A stretch of DNA of 15,579 nucleotides from Methanoregula sp. (GTDB lineage: Archaea; Halobacteriota; Methanomicrobia; Methanomicrobiales; Methanospirillaceae): positions 1-15,579 of the forward strand of contig JAQWDG010000020.1 in NCBI GenBank assembly GCA_028705545.1, given 5' to 3'. The translations under genes were made by a program, and so were the position numbers. The notes below the pieces were generated by a model, which was given only the letters and a program-made list of their open reading frames with translations, did no database searches and was not told the origin of the DNA. Shown here one piece after another: positions 1 through 6,100 of this stretch; the stretch's first letter is position 1, and each line of letters begins with the position of its first letter.

Positions 1-179
1 ACCTCGCGGAATACTATGAGGAGAAGAACTGGTTCCACTCGACAGGGCAGGAAGAACTCGATCTTGCCCGCGACCTCGACCTGTGCCGGCACTACCGGGG
101 ATTCCCCCGCGATATGCCAAAGACCGCGGAAAATACCAAACTGCTGTATAACGAGCTGCTGGCAGGGTACCTGGAATGA
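1..179 (+). CDS. C-terminal fragment of an unidentified protein
   Basis: An open frame runs from the left edge of the window (first full codon at position 3) to a TGA at 177-179, giving about 58 residues that end in LLYNELLAGYLE. The fragment is hydrophilic and rich in charged and aromatic residues (EYYEEKNWFHSTG near its start), so it looks like the end of a soluble protein. The start lies outside the window. I do not recognise the family. The reading frame is favoured over the alternative frame beginning at position 16 because its stop is followed directly by a Shine-Dalgarno sequence and the start of the next gene, which is usual operon spacing. Confidence 0.55.
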   Translation, partial: LAEYYEEKNWFHSTGQEELDLARDLDLCRHYRGFPRDMPKTAENTKLLYNELLAGYLE

Positions 180-188
180 GGTCCGGAT

Positions 189-407
189 ATGGATGAACTG
201 GCTGCGTACGGGATCGCGGCCCTTGCGATTTTTTATGCCGGGATTGTGATCGTGGCATACGGGATCTTCCTTGTCCTGCTGACGCTCGTGGAGGCGTTCC
301 TTGCCGGAAACTTCCTGCTCTTTTCCGGCATTCTTGCCGGAATCCTTGCGGCGGTTTTTGCATATGCGGTTATTGGGATTTGGCTGAGGAAGGCCGGGGT
401 TATCTGA
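189..407 (+). CDS. small two-helix membrane protein, function unknown
   Basis: This codes for 72 residues starting MDELAAYG. Two hydrophobic segments, roughly residues 8-34 and 43-65, are separated by a short loop, and the protein ends in a basic patch (LRKAGVI), so a two-pass membrane protein is likely. The start ATG is preceded by GAGGT at 178-182 with 6 bases between. That Shine-Dalgarno sequence overlaps the stop codon of the upstream fragment, so the two are probably co-transcribed and translationally linked. I see no catalytic or metal-binding motif and do not recognise the family. Confidence 0.65.
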   Translation: MDELAAYGIAALAIFYAGIVIVAYGIFLVLLTLVEAFLAGNFLLFSGILAGILAAVFAYAVIGIWLRKAGVI

Positions 408-564
408 CGTGTGGGGAAAACGGCGGGGCCGGATCTTTCTCTGCCAGAAGGTACCACTGCCGGAAATGTACCTTTCCGCATCTGGTGTAAACCGCCCAAA
501 ACAGGCCTTCTTTTCATTTCCCTGTGCCCCGGGTCGATCGGACCTGAGATCTGCCCTTCAAATG

Positions 565-585
565 CGTACAAAAGCGTTTTGTACG
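565..585. repeat. perfect inverted repeat, 9-bp arms
   Basis: The arms CGTACAAAA (565-573) and TTTTGTACG (577-585) are exact reverse complements around a GCG spacer. The short spacer and symmetry suit either a protein-binding dyad or a tight hairpin. No gene start is adjacent, so its role is unknown. Confidence 0.7.
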
Positions 586-643
586 TCCGCGTAAAATGCT
601 CGGATTGCCGCGAATCGCGAGCATACGGCGATTTCTGAAAAAC

Positions 644-671
644 TGTGTAAAAATGCACCTGTTTTTGCACA
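644..671. repeat. near-perfect inverted repeat, 10-bp arms
   Basis: TGTGTAAAAA (644-653) and TTTTTGCACA (662-671) pair at 9 of 10 positions, the tenth being a possible G-U pair in RNA, around the 8-base loop TGCACCTG. It lies 58 bases after the previous dyad. Read on the plus strand, the right arm includes five U residues, so this could be a terminator-like hairpin, although it is about 240 bases past the nearest plus-strand stop codon. Confidence 0.6.
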
Positions 672-1012
672 AAATTCCAGGAAAAATGGATCCGAACGGG
701 TAATCCAAGGCCATAACAAGCCCGGATTTACCCGGCAGATCCATGGTCTGTCAGGGCAGATCCGGTTCCCGATCCCTGTTCAGACTCCCAAAAACGGTAT
801 CCCAGACAAGCCCGATTCAGCCCCGGATTGCCAATCGGACGATCCTGTTTTCCGGTTCCACGGGAAATAGTGTCCACGCCGACGGAAAAATCGGCAATTC
901 TGAATTATTTTCCAAATCCGGTCAAAATGAGGGGCGTTTGATCCTGCAAAATAGCGGGCCTGTACTGGCCCCTGGTTTTTGGAGGGGCAATATTACGTGG
1001 CAGGGGCAAAAA

Positions 1013-1028
1013 AGGGCATTATGGCCCT
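1013..1028. repeat. short inverted repeat near the terminator of the ligand-binding protein gene
   Basis: AGGGC (1013-1017) and GCCCT (1024-1028) flank the 6-base loop ATTATG. It lies just beyond the oligo-U tract that follows the minus-strand gene, so it could stabilise the 3' end of read-through transcripts. It is short, and chance is possible. Confidence 0.35.
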
Positions 1029-1050
1029 ATCTTCATAATAAACAGGTTCC

Positions 1051-1057
1051 AAAAAAA
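1051..1057 (-). terminator. oligo-U terminator of the ligand-binding protein gene
   Basis: On the minus strand a run of seven T residues (seven A on the plus strand) occurs about 37 bases after the stop codon at 1094. Oligo-U tracts without a strong hairpin are the usual archaeal termination signal. Assignment is by position and composition only. Confidence 0.5.
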
Positions 1058-1093
1058 CCAAGGGGTGGGGCTGTCAGGACCGGCACCGGACTC

Positions 1094-2317
1094 TTATGGC
1101 TCCGGCACGATCCGGGGCATTCGTTCGCCAACAGTCCGCACCTTTCCGTTTTCCAGCTTCATGATGGTCACGGATTTCTCCGGGATCTGCGAATCGTTGA
1201 GGTACGAAATGTTGCCGGTCAGGCCGTCGTACCCTTTGATGGAGAGGAGGCCTGTCGGGATATCGTCGGGCGATTCAACTGCTGCCCGTGTCACCACGTT
1301 TACGGTATCGTATCCAAGTGCAGCAAACGCGTTTGGCATCTCCCCGTACTCAAGGTAATAGCGTTTGATAAACGCGCTCACTTTCGGATCGGCAGAAGAT
1401 GTGCTGATATCCCCGTGCGTGGTGTAATAGATCCGCCCGGCGTCCGGCCCGGCAGCCGAGACCAGCTGCGGCGAGTCCATCGAGTCCCCGCCAATGACAG
1501 GGGCCGTGATCCCTGCCGACCGTATGGCCCGGATTACCGCATCGCAATTCTCCGGCCCGCATGCGGCAAAAACGACATCCGGTGAAGATGATGCCACATC
1601 GCCAAGGCTGCCGGAAAGGGACGAAACGCCTGACCCGTCCGCGTAGGGCACGACCGAGGTCACGCGTCCCCCGCCATCAGCAAACCGCTCCATGAAATAT
1701 TTCGAGAGAAGCCGCGTGTATTCCATCGAGTTGTCCATCACGACTGCGGCCTTTGTCGCGTTGAGATCGGATGCTGCAAATTCTGCGGCTGCTGCGGCTT
1801 GCGTGTTGTCGCCAAAACAGGAAAGATACAGGTATCCCGGTACCTGCGACGGCAGGACCGGGGATGTAGCACCTGAGGTAACAAAGACGATATGCGCATC
1901 TGCCGCCACGTGGGCGGCCGGGAGCACCATGTCGGAATCGCTCATGCCGATCATGGCCTGCACATGGTCTTCATCGACGAGCTTTTTTGCTGCTCTTGCG
2001 ATCTCCGTGGTATTGGTCTTTCCATCGTATACGGTCAGGATAACCGGCCTGCTACCGATACTGCCGCGTTCGTTTATCATCTCCGCGGCGAGCCGGGCGC
2101 CCTGTGCCGAGGGAATATCCAGGGACGACTGCGACCCGTTCAGGTTGTAGATCGCACCGATCCGGATCGTATCGGACTGCCCGGCGTCTGCCGGTTCCGC
2201 AGGAGTCGACAGCACGATCGCGACAATAAAAACAACGGCAAGGATTATGGCGCCGGCAAGGACAAACAACAGCCGTCCGTCAGACTCTTTTTTTACCGGC
2301 TTTTTTTTCTGGTTCAT
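1094..2317 (-). CDS. membrane-anchored periplasmic-binding-protein-like receptor, LivJ/LivK type
   Basis: This codes for 407 residues. A lysine-rich N-terminus is followed by one hydrophobic segment at about residues 15-37 and then a type I periplasmic-binding fold (Peripla_BP_6 / branched-chain amino acid receptor family) from about residue 50, opening with IRIGAIYNLNGSQSS. Other family features are the substrate-lobe stretch IVFVTSGATSP and the late ALGYDTVNVV helix. There is no lipobox cysteine, so the hydrophobic segment is probably an uncleaved anchor or signal peptide, placing the domain outside the membrane. The start is supported by GGGAGAA at 2324-2330, six bases upstream. No permease or ATPase gene of the Liv type is adjacent, so it either works with a transporter elsewhere or is an orphan receptor. 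The ligand cannot be read from the sequence. Amino acids, amides or urea are all possible. Confidence 0.8.
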   Translation of the reverse strand: MNQKKKPVKKESDGRLLFVLAGAIILAVVFIVAIVLSTPAEPADAGQSDTIRIGAIYNLNGSQSSLDIPSAQGARLAAEMINERGSIGSRPVILTVYDGKTNTTEIARAAKKLVDEDHVQAMIGMSDSDMVLPAAHVAADAHIVFVTSGATSPVLPSQVPGYLYLSCFGDNTQAAAAAEFAASDLNATKAAVVMDNSMEYTRLLSKYFMERFADGGGRVTSVVPYADGSGVSSLSGSLGDVASSSPDVVFAACGPENCDAVIRAIRSAGITAPVIGGDSMDSPQLVSAAGPDAGRIYYTTHGDISTSSADPKVSAFIKRYYLEYGEMPNAFAALGYDTVNVVTRAAVESPDDIPTGLLSIKGYDGLTGNISYLNDSQIPEKSVTIMKLENGKVRTVGERMPRIVPEP

Positions 2318-2458
2318 GGCAGGTTCTCCCTACAGATTCTGTCAGCGGCCTCGCAAACGCAGCAGCATGAAGGCACCGGACAATACTGACATGTGGGTGA
2401 CGGCGCCCTTTAAGCCTGCCGGATTTTCATGCCCGGTCCCGGGAAAAACCGGGTCGGG

Positions 2459-2473
2459 ATTTTTTTATACCGG
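2459..2473 (-). promoter_or_regulatory. candidate TATA promoter of the ligand-binding protein gene
   Basis: The minus strand reads CCGGTATAAAAAAAT here, a plausible archaeal TATA element. Transcription would start about 25 bases further on, near 2440, giving a leader of about 120 bases before the ATG at 2317. A 6-bp dyad (CCCGGT 2432-2437, ACCGGG 2448-2453) sits around the predicted start site. Inferred from position only. Confidence 0.4.
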
Positions 2474-2506
2474 CACATACGACAAATCCGAAAAAATTCC
2501 TGAAAC

Positions 2507-2519
2507 AAAAAAAGAAAAA
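2507..2519 (-). terminator. oligo-U terminator of modABC
   Basis: The minus strand has T7 (2507-2513) and T5 (2515-2519) separated by a C, about 30 bases after the modC stop codon. This matches the archaeal oligo-U type of terminator and separates the molybdate operon from the ligand-binding protein gene downstream. Confidence 0.55.
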
Positions 2520-2548
2520 GTAATGCCGGGTCCTGATAAAGGACGGCC

Positions 2549-3250
2549 TTAATCCCTGCAGTGGCAGACCGAACAGAACCCGGGCATCTCCGTGGGGACG
2601 CCTTCCCACTCTTTTTTCCCGTGACAGAGCACGCACGCCCGGTCGCCGATCTCGGTACTGTCCGTGAGCCGGTGGGTGACCACGATGCAGGGAATACTCA
2701 GTTTTCTTATGAATTTTATCGTCAGGTCCTTTACGGTCTGCGTGCTTTCGGCGTCGAGCGCGGTAAACGGCTCGTCCATCATAAGAAGGCTCGGCTCGAT
2801 TGCAAGCGCCCGGGCTAGAGCTACCCTTTGTTTTTGCCCTCCCGAGAGATTGCCCGCCTTTACTTCCGCAAGATCGGCAATATTGATATGTTCCATCCAG
2901 TAGCCCACCCGACGGGCAATCTCGTCAGCCGCAATATGCCGGGCTTTGAGGCCGTACGCCACGTTCTCCTTTACCGACATGTGGGGAAACACCGCGGAGT
3001 TCTGGAGGACGTACCCGATCTTCCGGTCTTCAACCGCGACATCGATGCCGTCATCGGTCCGGCAGATCAATTCGCCGTTTAACGTAATCGATGCCCGGTC
3101 CGGCTCGAGCAGCCCGGCGATAATGTTGAGCGTGGTCGATTTCCCCGATCCGTTCATTCCCATCAGGACCATAATCTCGCCGGAATTTACCGTGAGGTTA
3201 AGATCAAGGGAATAATCGCGGAGTTTCTTTTGGAGTACTGCTTCAAGCAT
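2549..3250 (-). CDS. modC: molybdate ABC transporter, ATP-binding protein, with cysteine-rich tail
   Basis: The 233-residue ATPase energises molybdate uptake on the cytoplasmic face of the membrane. Walker A is GMNGSGKST (31-39), the Q-loop glutamine is at 83 in VLQNSAVFPH, the signature LSGGQ is at 135-139, Walker B LLMMDE is at 155-160 and the switch histidine is H193 in VVTH, so the nucleotide site is complete. It overlaps the end of modB by 8 bases, which implies translational coupling. Two things are odd. The protein is far shorter than classical ModC (about 350 residues) and lacks the C-terminal TOBE/mop molybdate-sensing domain. Also, the last 28 residues carry CVLCH (206-210) and CSVCHC (226-231), two CxxCH motifs. 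A heme site is unlikely in the cytoplasm, so a metal site or redox switch is more plausible. The specificity call rests mainly on the adjacent modA and modB. Tungstate remains possible. Confidence 0.85.
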   Translation of the reverse strand: MLEAVLQKKLRDYSLDLNLTVNSGEIMVLMGMNGSGKSTTLNIIAGLLEPDRASITLNGELICRTDDGIDVAVEDRKIGYVLQNSAVFPHMSVKENVAYGLKARHIAADEIARRVGYWMEHINIADLAEVKAGNLSGGQKQRVALARALAIEPSLLMMDEPFTALDAESTQTVKDLTIKFIRKLSIPCIVVTHRLTDSTEIGDRACVLCHGKKEWEGVPTEMPGFCSVCHCRD

Positions 3251-4064
3251 GCTGTTCCTCCCGTTTCTGGATCAAACGTACCGCAATCATGATGGCAAAC
3301 GAGATGATCACGAGCAGAATCGAGATCGTGAGGCCAACGTAGAAGTCTCCCTGCATCCCGACGTACACGGCAAGCGGCATGGTCTGGGTAGTCCCGGGAA
3401 CATTGCCGGCAAACATGATAGTTGCGCCGAATTCCCCCAGAGCCCGCCCGAACGTCATCACGGCTCCGGATATAAGGCCGCTCGTGGTCATGGGGAGCGT
3501 AACCAGAAAGAGCGTGCGTACCGGGGACGCGCCGAGCGTCCGCGATGTCTGTTCGTAGGCCGGGTCGATCTGCTCGAAGAGCGATTTTGCCTGACGGAGA
3601 TAAAACGGCGATGCCACAAAGATCTGCGCCATGATCACGGCAAGCGTGGTAAACGCGATCTGAATCCCGACCATGTTGAAGTACTTTCCCAGGAGGCCGA
3701 CCCGGCCGTAGAGCATGAGCAGCGCAACACCGGCAACTGCCGGGGGGAGCACAAGAGGGAGGTCGATGAGGGTATCGACGATCACTTTACCCGGATACGA
3801 GTACCGCGAATGGAAATAGGCAAACGGGGTACCCACGGCAACTACAATGATGAGGGTAATTATCGTAGTGATCATGCTCAGCCAGAGGGCGCTGATGACA
3901 TTGGGATCCTGCAGCGTCTGGAAAAACCGTTCCGGGGTGATCCGGAGGAAGACGGCGAGAATCGGGAGAAAAAGGTACAGCGTAACTGCGGCAATAAGGA
4001 TGCCGGCACCGGCAAATGCCAGTTTTTTCTTTAACTGCACCGAACGCGGTTTCCAGAAAGTCAT
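3243..4064 (-). CDS. modB: molybdate ABC transporter, permease protein
   Basis: This codes for 273 residues with about six hydrophobic segments, starting with one at about residues 16-40. It forms the membrane channel of the molybdate importer. The coupling helix that contacts ModC lies at about residues 171-192 (EQTSRTLGASPVRTLFLVTL), a variant of the EAA-G-LP signature of binding-protein-dependent permeases. GRALGEFGATIMFAGN (206-221) is the stretch most typical of ModB/CysT-type permeases. The stop codon overlaps the modC start by 8 bases. Upstream of its start, between modA and modB, are U-tracts and the 11-base palindrome TTACTAAGTAA (4071-4081). The Shine-Dalgarno sequence is weak, so some of its translation may depend on reading through from modA. 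Confidence 0.9.
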   Translation of the reverse strand: MTFWKPRSVQLKKKLAFAGAGILIAAVTLYLFLPILAVFLRITPERFFQTLQDPNVISALWLSMITTIITLIIVVAVGTPFAYFHSRYSYPGKVIVDTLIDLPLVLPPAVAGVALLMLYGRVGLLGKYFNMVGIQIAFTTLAVIMAQIFVASPFYLRQAKSLFEQIDPAYEQTSRTLGASPVRTLFLVTLPMTTSGLISGAVMTFGRALGEFGATIMFAGNVPGTTQTMPLAVYVGMQGDFYVGLTISILLVIISFAIMIAVRLIQKREEQHA

Positions 4065-4102
4065 GGTTCTTTACTAAGTAACGGTACTCTTTCTTTTCAG
4101 AT

Positions 4103-4116
4103 AAAAAATAAAAAAA
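4103..4116 (-). terminator. U-tract between modA and modB, possible partial terminator
   Basis: The minus strand has T7 (4110-4116) and T6 (4103-4108) within the 61-base gap that follows the modA stop codon. In archaea such tracts can end transcription. Because modB and modC follow on the same strand with no obvious separate promoter, partial termination here would leave more modA than modBC message, as is usual for binding proteins. Inference from composition. Confidence 0.4.
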
Positions 4117-4125
4117 GTTTGTAAT

Positions 4126-5088
4126 TTACGGGGTCCTGAAACCGTACTGCTTCAGGATGTCCTGGCCTGCCGAAGAGAGCATGAACTGCTCGAATTCCTG
4201 GGCCACAGCCTTGTTCGTGCCTTCCTTGAGGATCGCTATCGAGTAGGTCTGGAGGTAGTTGTCCTTTTTTGGGATGGCGATTGTCTGGTAGGTTCCGCTC
4301 GCTGCTGCCGCTGCGGTGGACTCATAGACAAAGCCGGCGTCGACTTCACCGAGAGATACCTTGGTTGCAACGGACGGCTCGGAGGTTTCGTAGGAAACAA
4401 CGTTTGCCATGGTCGCGGTCTTCCAGTCCTGGCCGTAGGTCGAGTTCGCGAGGTTTGCGATTGCCGCATTCGTTGCAATACCAACCGGTACCGTGTCAGC
4501 GGCCATTGCGATCTTCACACCGGGCTTCGAGAGGTCGGAGAGCGACTGGATGTTTGCCGGGTTCGAGGCCGGGAGGATGACGATCACGTAGTTGTAGCAG
4601 AGCGTCTTGACCGAGCTGTTGACGAAGAACCCTTCGTTTGTGAGCTGTTTGGTGTACTTCGGGCTCGCAGAGATGAAGACATCGGAGTATGCCCCGTTCT
4701 CAACCTGAGTGGTTAATGCCTGGGTGCCGTCAAGGTTGAAGACAACGTTGTGGCCCGGGTAGGCTGCGGTAAACGAGGGGCCGATGGTCTTTGACGCACC
4801 GGTCAGGGAAGCAGCCGTGTACGCGATAATGTTGCCGGACGATGCGGTGTACACTGCGGCCGGGGTTGCGGTCGGGGCGACCGTGGTCGGGGCTGCCGTT
4901 GCCGCGGTGGTTGCAACATACGTTGTGTCCGGGGTCGCGGGTGCAGTTGTTGCGGCTGTTGTGGCCGGTGTGGTGCTGGTCGTGCTCTGGGTGCAGCCGG
5001 CAAAGAGTGCCGCTGCAAGGAGGAGCGCGAAGATCATGCTGATGAGTGCAAGTCTTTTGGGTGTCAGTCTTCCGTTCATAACTTTCAC
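4126..5088 (-). CDS. modA: molybdate-binding lipoprotein of the ABC transporter
   Basis: The 320-residue protein captures molybdate (possibly tungstate) outside the cell and passes it to ModB. Residues 1-32 form a lipoprotein signal with the lipobox LFAGC, so C32 would be the lipidated residue. Residues 33-80 are a low-complexity Thr/Ala/Pro linker, as seen in archaeal surface lipoproteins. From about residue 87 the type II binding fold begins (IIAYTAASLTGASKTIGPSF), followed by the ModA landmarks YSDVFISASP, VPVGIATNAAIANL and DAGFVYES. The frame begins at a GTG (5088), and the first ATG in frame is at 5079. AAGGAAC at 5102-5108 is somewhat far from either, so the exact start is uncertain by three residues. 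It is the first gene of modABC, just downstream of the nitrogenase operon, which fits supply of Mo for the FeMo-cofactor. Confidence 0.9.
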   Translation of the reverse strand: MKVMNGRLTPKRLALISMIFALLLAAALFAGCTQSTTSTTPATTAATTAPATPDTTYVATTAATAAPTTVAPTATPAAVYTASSGNIIAYTAASLTGASKTIGPSFTAAYPGHNVVFNLDGTQALTTQVENGAYSDVFISASPKYTKQLTNEGFFVNSSVKTLCYNYVIVILPASNPANIQSLSDLSKPGVKIAMAADTVPVGIATNAAIANLANSTYGQDWKTATMANVVSYETSEPSVATKVSLGEVDAGFVYESTAAAAASGTYQTIAIPKKDNYLQTYSIAILKEGTNKAVAQEFEQFMLSSAGQDILKQYGFRTP

Positions 5089-5167
5089 AATCCGTTAAAA
5101 AGTTCCTTTATTGTAATTACCTTCCACCGAAAAGTAGTTAAAAATTATGTTTTATTAGCCGGGGGAA

Positions 5168-5185
5168 GTAACCAGTAATGGTTAC
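5168..5185. promoter_or_regulatory. candidate operator of modABC, GTAACC-N6-GGTTAC
   Basis: A perfect 6-bp dyad with a 6-base spacer (GTAACC 5168-5173, GGTTAC 5180-5185). It lies just downstream of the minus-strand TATA-like element at 5194-5203, overlapping the expected transcription start near 5172, where a repressor would act. A molybdate-responsive regulator is the natural candidate, but the site does not clearly match the bacterial ModE box and no regulator gene is in the window. Confidence 0.5.
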
Positions 5186-5193
5186 CTGCCCGG

Positions 5194-5203
5194 CATATAC
5201 AAA
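5194..5203 (-). promoter_or_regulatory. candidate TATA element of modABC
   Basis: The minus strand reads TTTGTATATG, preceded by a T-rich stretch. A start about 25 bases downstream would give a leader of roughly 85 bases before modA. A second A/T-rich element at about 5141-5156 is an alternative, in which case the dyad would lie upstream of the TATA box rather than downstream. Confidence 0.35.
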
Positions 5204-5239
5204 AAAAATACGGTCGTATCCGGGAGAGATGAGAGTGCT

Positions 5240-5258
5240 CCGGCACGAAACGTGCCGG
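5240..5258. repeat. perfect GC-rich hairpin, 8-bp arms
   Basis: CCGGCACG (5240-5247) and CGTGCCGG (5251-5258) flank an AAA loop. It lies about 190 bases after the end of the nif operon and upstream of the modA promoter on the same strand, so it may protect or end the nif transcript 3' region, or be a binding site. There is no U-tract directly beyond it. Confidence 0.6.
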
Positions 5259-5448
5259 TGGTGGCCCGGCCGGATAACCTGGGCGGGATTAATGCTGTTT
5301 CTGGATGGATCACCTCGCATGTGCAGGTATACCTGTTCCCGGAAAATCCCGCTGATCGTCCGGGAATATCCTGCCTGCCGGTATATTTGCCTGCCCGGAT
5401 CATATCCCTTTTTCTTCAGGGGCTGGCAGGAACCGGATTTTTTCATAC

Positions 5449-6078
5449 TCACCGCCCGGTGTTTGTGGTGAGCCTGACTTTTACGGAATCCTTGTCAATC
5501 TGTTCGGTTTCGAGGGTATATCCCCGACGCTCGGCTTCGACCTCGATCCAGGGCGGGACATGGCTGCATACGATATCGAGAACGAGAAAACCGCCGCTTT
5601 GTACAAACTGCTGGAGCACCTGCTTGCTCGAAATGTCGGGGCGTTTGCCCTGGACCTCCTTTATCGAGATAAAGAAGTTGCCCGGGGTTTTTTCTGCGGG
5701 CCCGGGGATTGCGGCCGCTTCGGGTTTTTTTACCGGGATGTTTGCCTTTTCTTCATCGGTCCATACGGAATCAAGGAACTCCACAGGTTTCCCGGCAATC
5801 TCCCAGAGCGTGCAGCCTGCTTTTTCCAGTTCGAAATACAGGGCCCCGCTTGCCGACCGGGTCACCACGACCCGGCAGTCGCGAAGGAACGCGGCGATAC
5901 CGGCCGCAGCCGTGCGCATCCCTTTGAGACCCTGAGACGGATCGAGGACTACCGGCATTTCGCGCACCCGGGACCAGGTGCCGGCGCTGCGGCCAAAGAC
6001 CACAAGCGTCCCCGGGTCGCCCAATCGTGCCGTTGTCCCGTCATCTCCGAGGATGACTGCAATCTCTTCTGCCATCAT
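5449..6078 (-). CDS. anfO: AnfO-family nitrogenase accessory protein
   Basis: This codes for 209 residues matching the AnfO family by pattern. The N-terminal half opens IAVILGDDGTTARLGDPGTL and continues through a VVLDPSQGLKGMRTA stretch and GCTLWEIAGKPVEFLD (88-103). After a Pro/Ala/Lys-rich linker (about 112-132), the C-terminal half carries DISSKQVLQQFV (148-159), LDIVCSHVPPWIE (167-179) and a basic end. The family is named from the anf (Fe-only nitrogenase) operon of Azotobacter and Rhodobacter, where it supports growth with the Fe-only enzyme. Its biochemical role is unknown. Here it is the last gene of a Mo-type nif operon, 22 bases after the ferredoxin gene, at the place where nifX often sits in other methanogens. 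Two adjacent ATGs (6078, 6075) and only a weak GGAAG ribosome site leave the start uncertain by one residue. Soluble, no signal peptide. Confidence 0.8.
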   Translation of the reverse strand: MMAEEIAVILGDDGTTARLGDPGTLVVFGRSAGTWSRVREMPVVLDPSQGLKGMRTAAAGIAAFLRDCRVVVTRSASGALYFELEKAGCTLWEIAGKPVEFLDSVWTDEEKANIPVKKPEAAAIPGPAEKTPGNFFISIKEVQGKRPDISSKQVLQQFVQSGGFLVLDIVCSHVPPWIEVEAERRGYTLETEQIDKDSVKVRLTTNTGR

Positions 6079-6100
6079 GCGCTTCCGTTTTTACTTTTTT

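Larger units (their letters stand above)
408..1093. other. convergent intergenic region, no convincing gene
   Basis: These 686 bases lie between the 3' ends of a plus-strand and a minus-strand gene. Open frames exist on both strands, but none has a ribosome binding site or recognisable protein features, and the longest merely runs on antisense to the ligand-binding protein gene. What the region does hold is two clear inverted repeats (565-585 and 644-671), a GC-rich short hairpin (1013-1028) and an oligo-U terminator for the minus-strand gene. Confidence 0.6.
5089..5448. other. modA upstream region with two dyads, no gene
   Basis: These 360 bases separate the end of the nif operon from modA. 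Open frames on both strands (for example 5138-5452 minus and 5252-5935 plus) lack ribosome binding sites and family features. The region holds a candidate TATA element, an 18-bp operator-like dyad beside it and a perfect GC-rich hairpin at 5240-5258. Confidence 0.55.

Noticed and set aside
743..1585. A 280-codon plus-strand open frame partly in the 408-1093 spacer
   Set aside because: More than half is antisense to the ligand-binding protein gene, it has no ribosome site, and the part in the spacer has no protein-like features.
3249..4034. A 261-codon plus-strand open frame opposite modB
   Set aside because: Highly charged low-complexity translation typical of the antisense of a membrane protein gene; modB on the other strand has clear family motifs.
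5089..5448. A molybdenum-cofactor riboswitch upstream of modA
   Set aside because: I see a single stable hairpin and a DNA-type dyad, but no multi-stem architecture that I can match to that RNA class, which is described from bacteria.
5449..6078. nifX in the position after nifN and the ferredoxin
   Set aside because: The sequence has the AnfO-type motifs (SSKQVLQQF, HVPPW) and not the NifX/NifY fold features.
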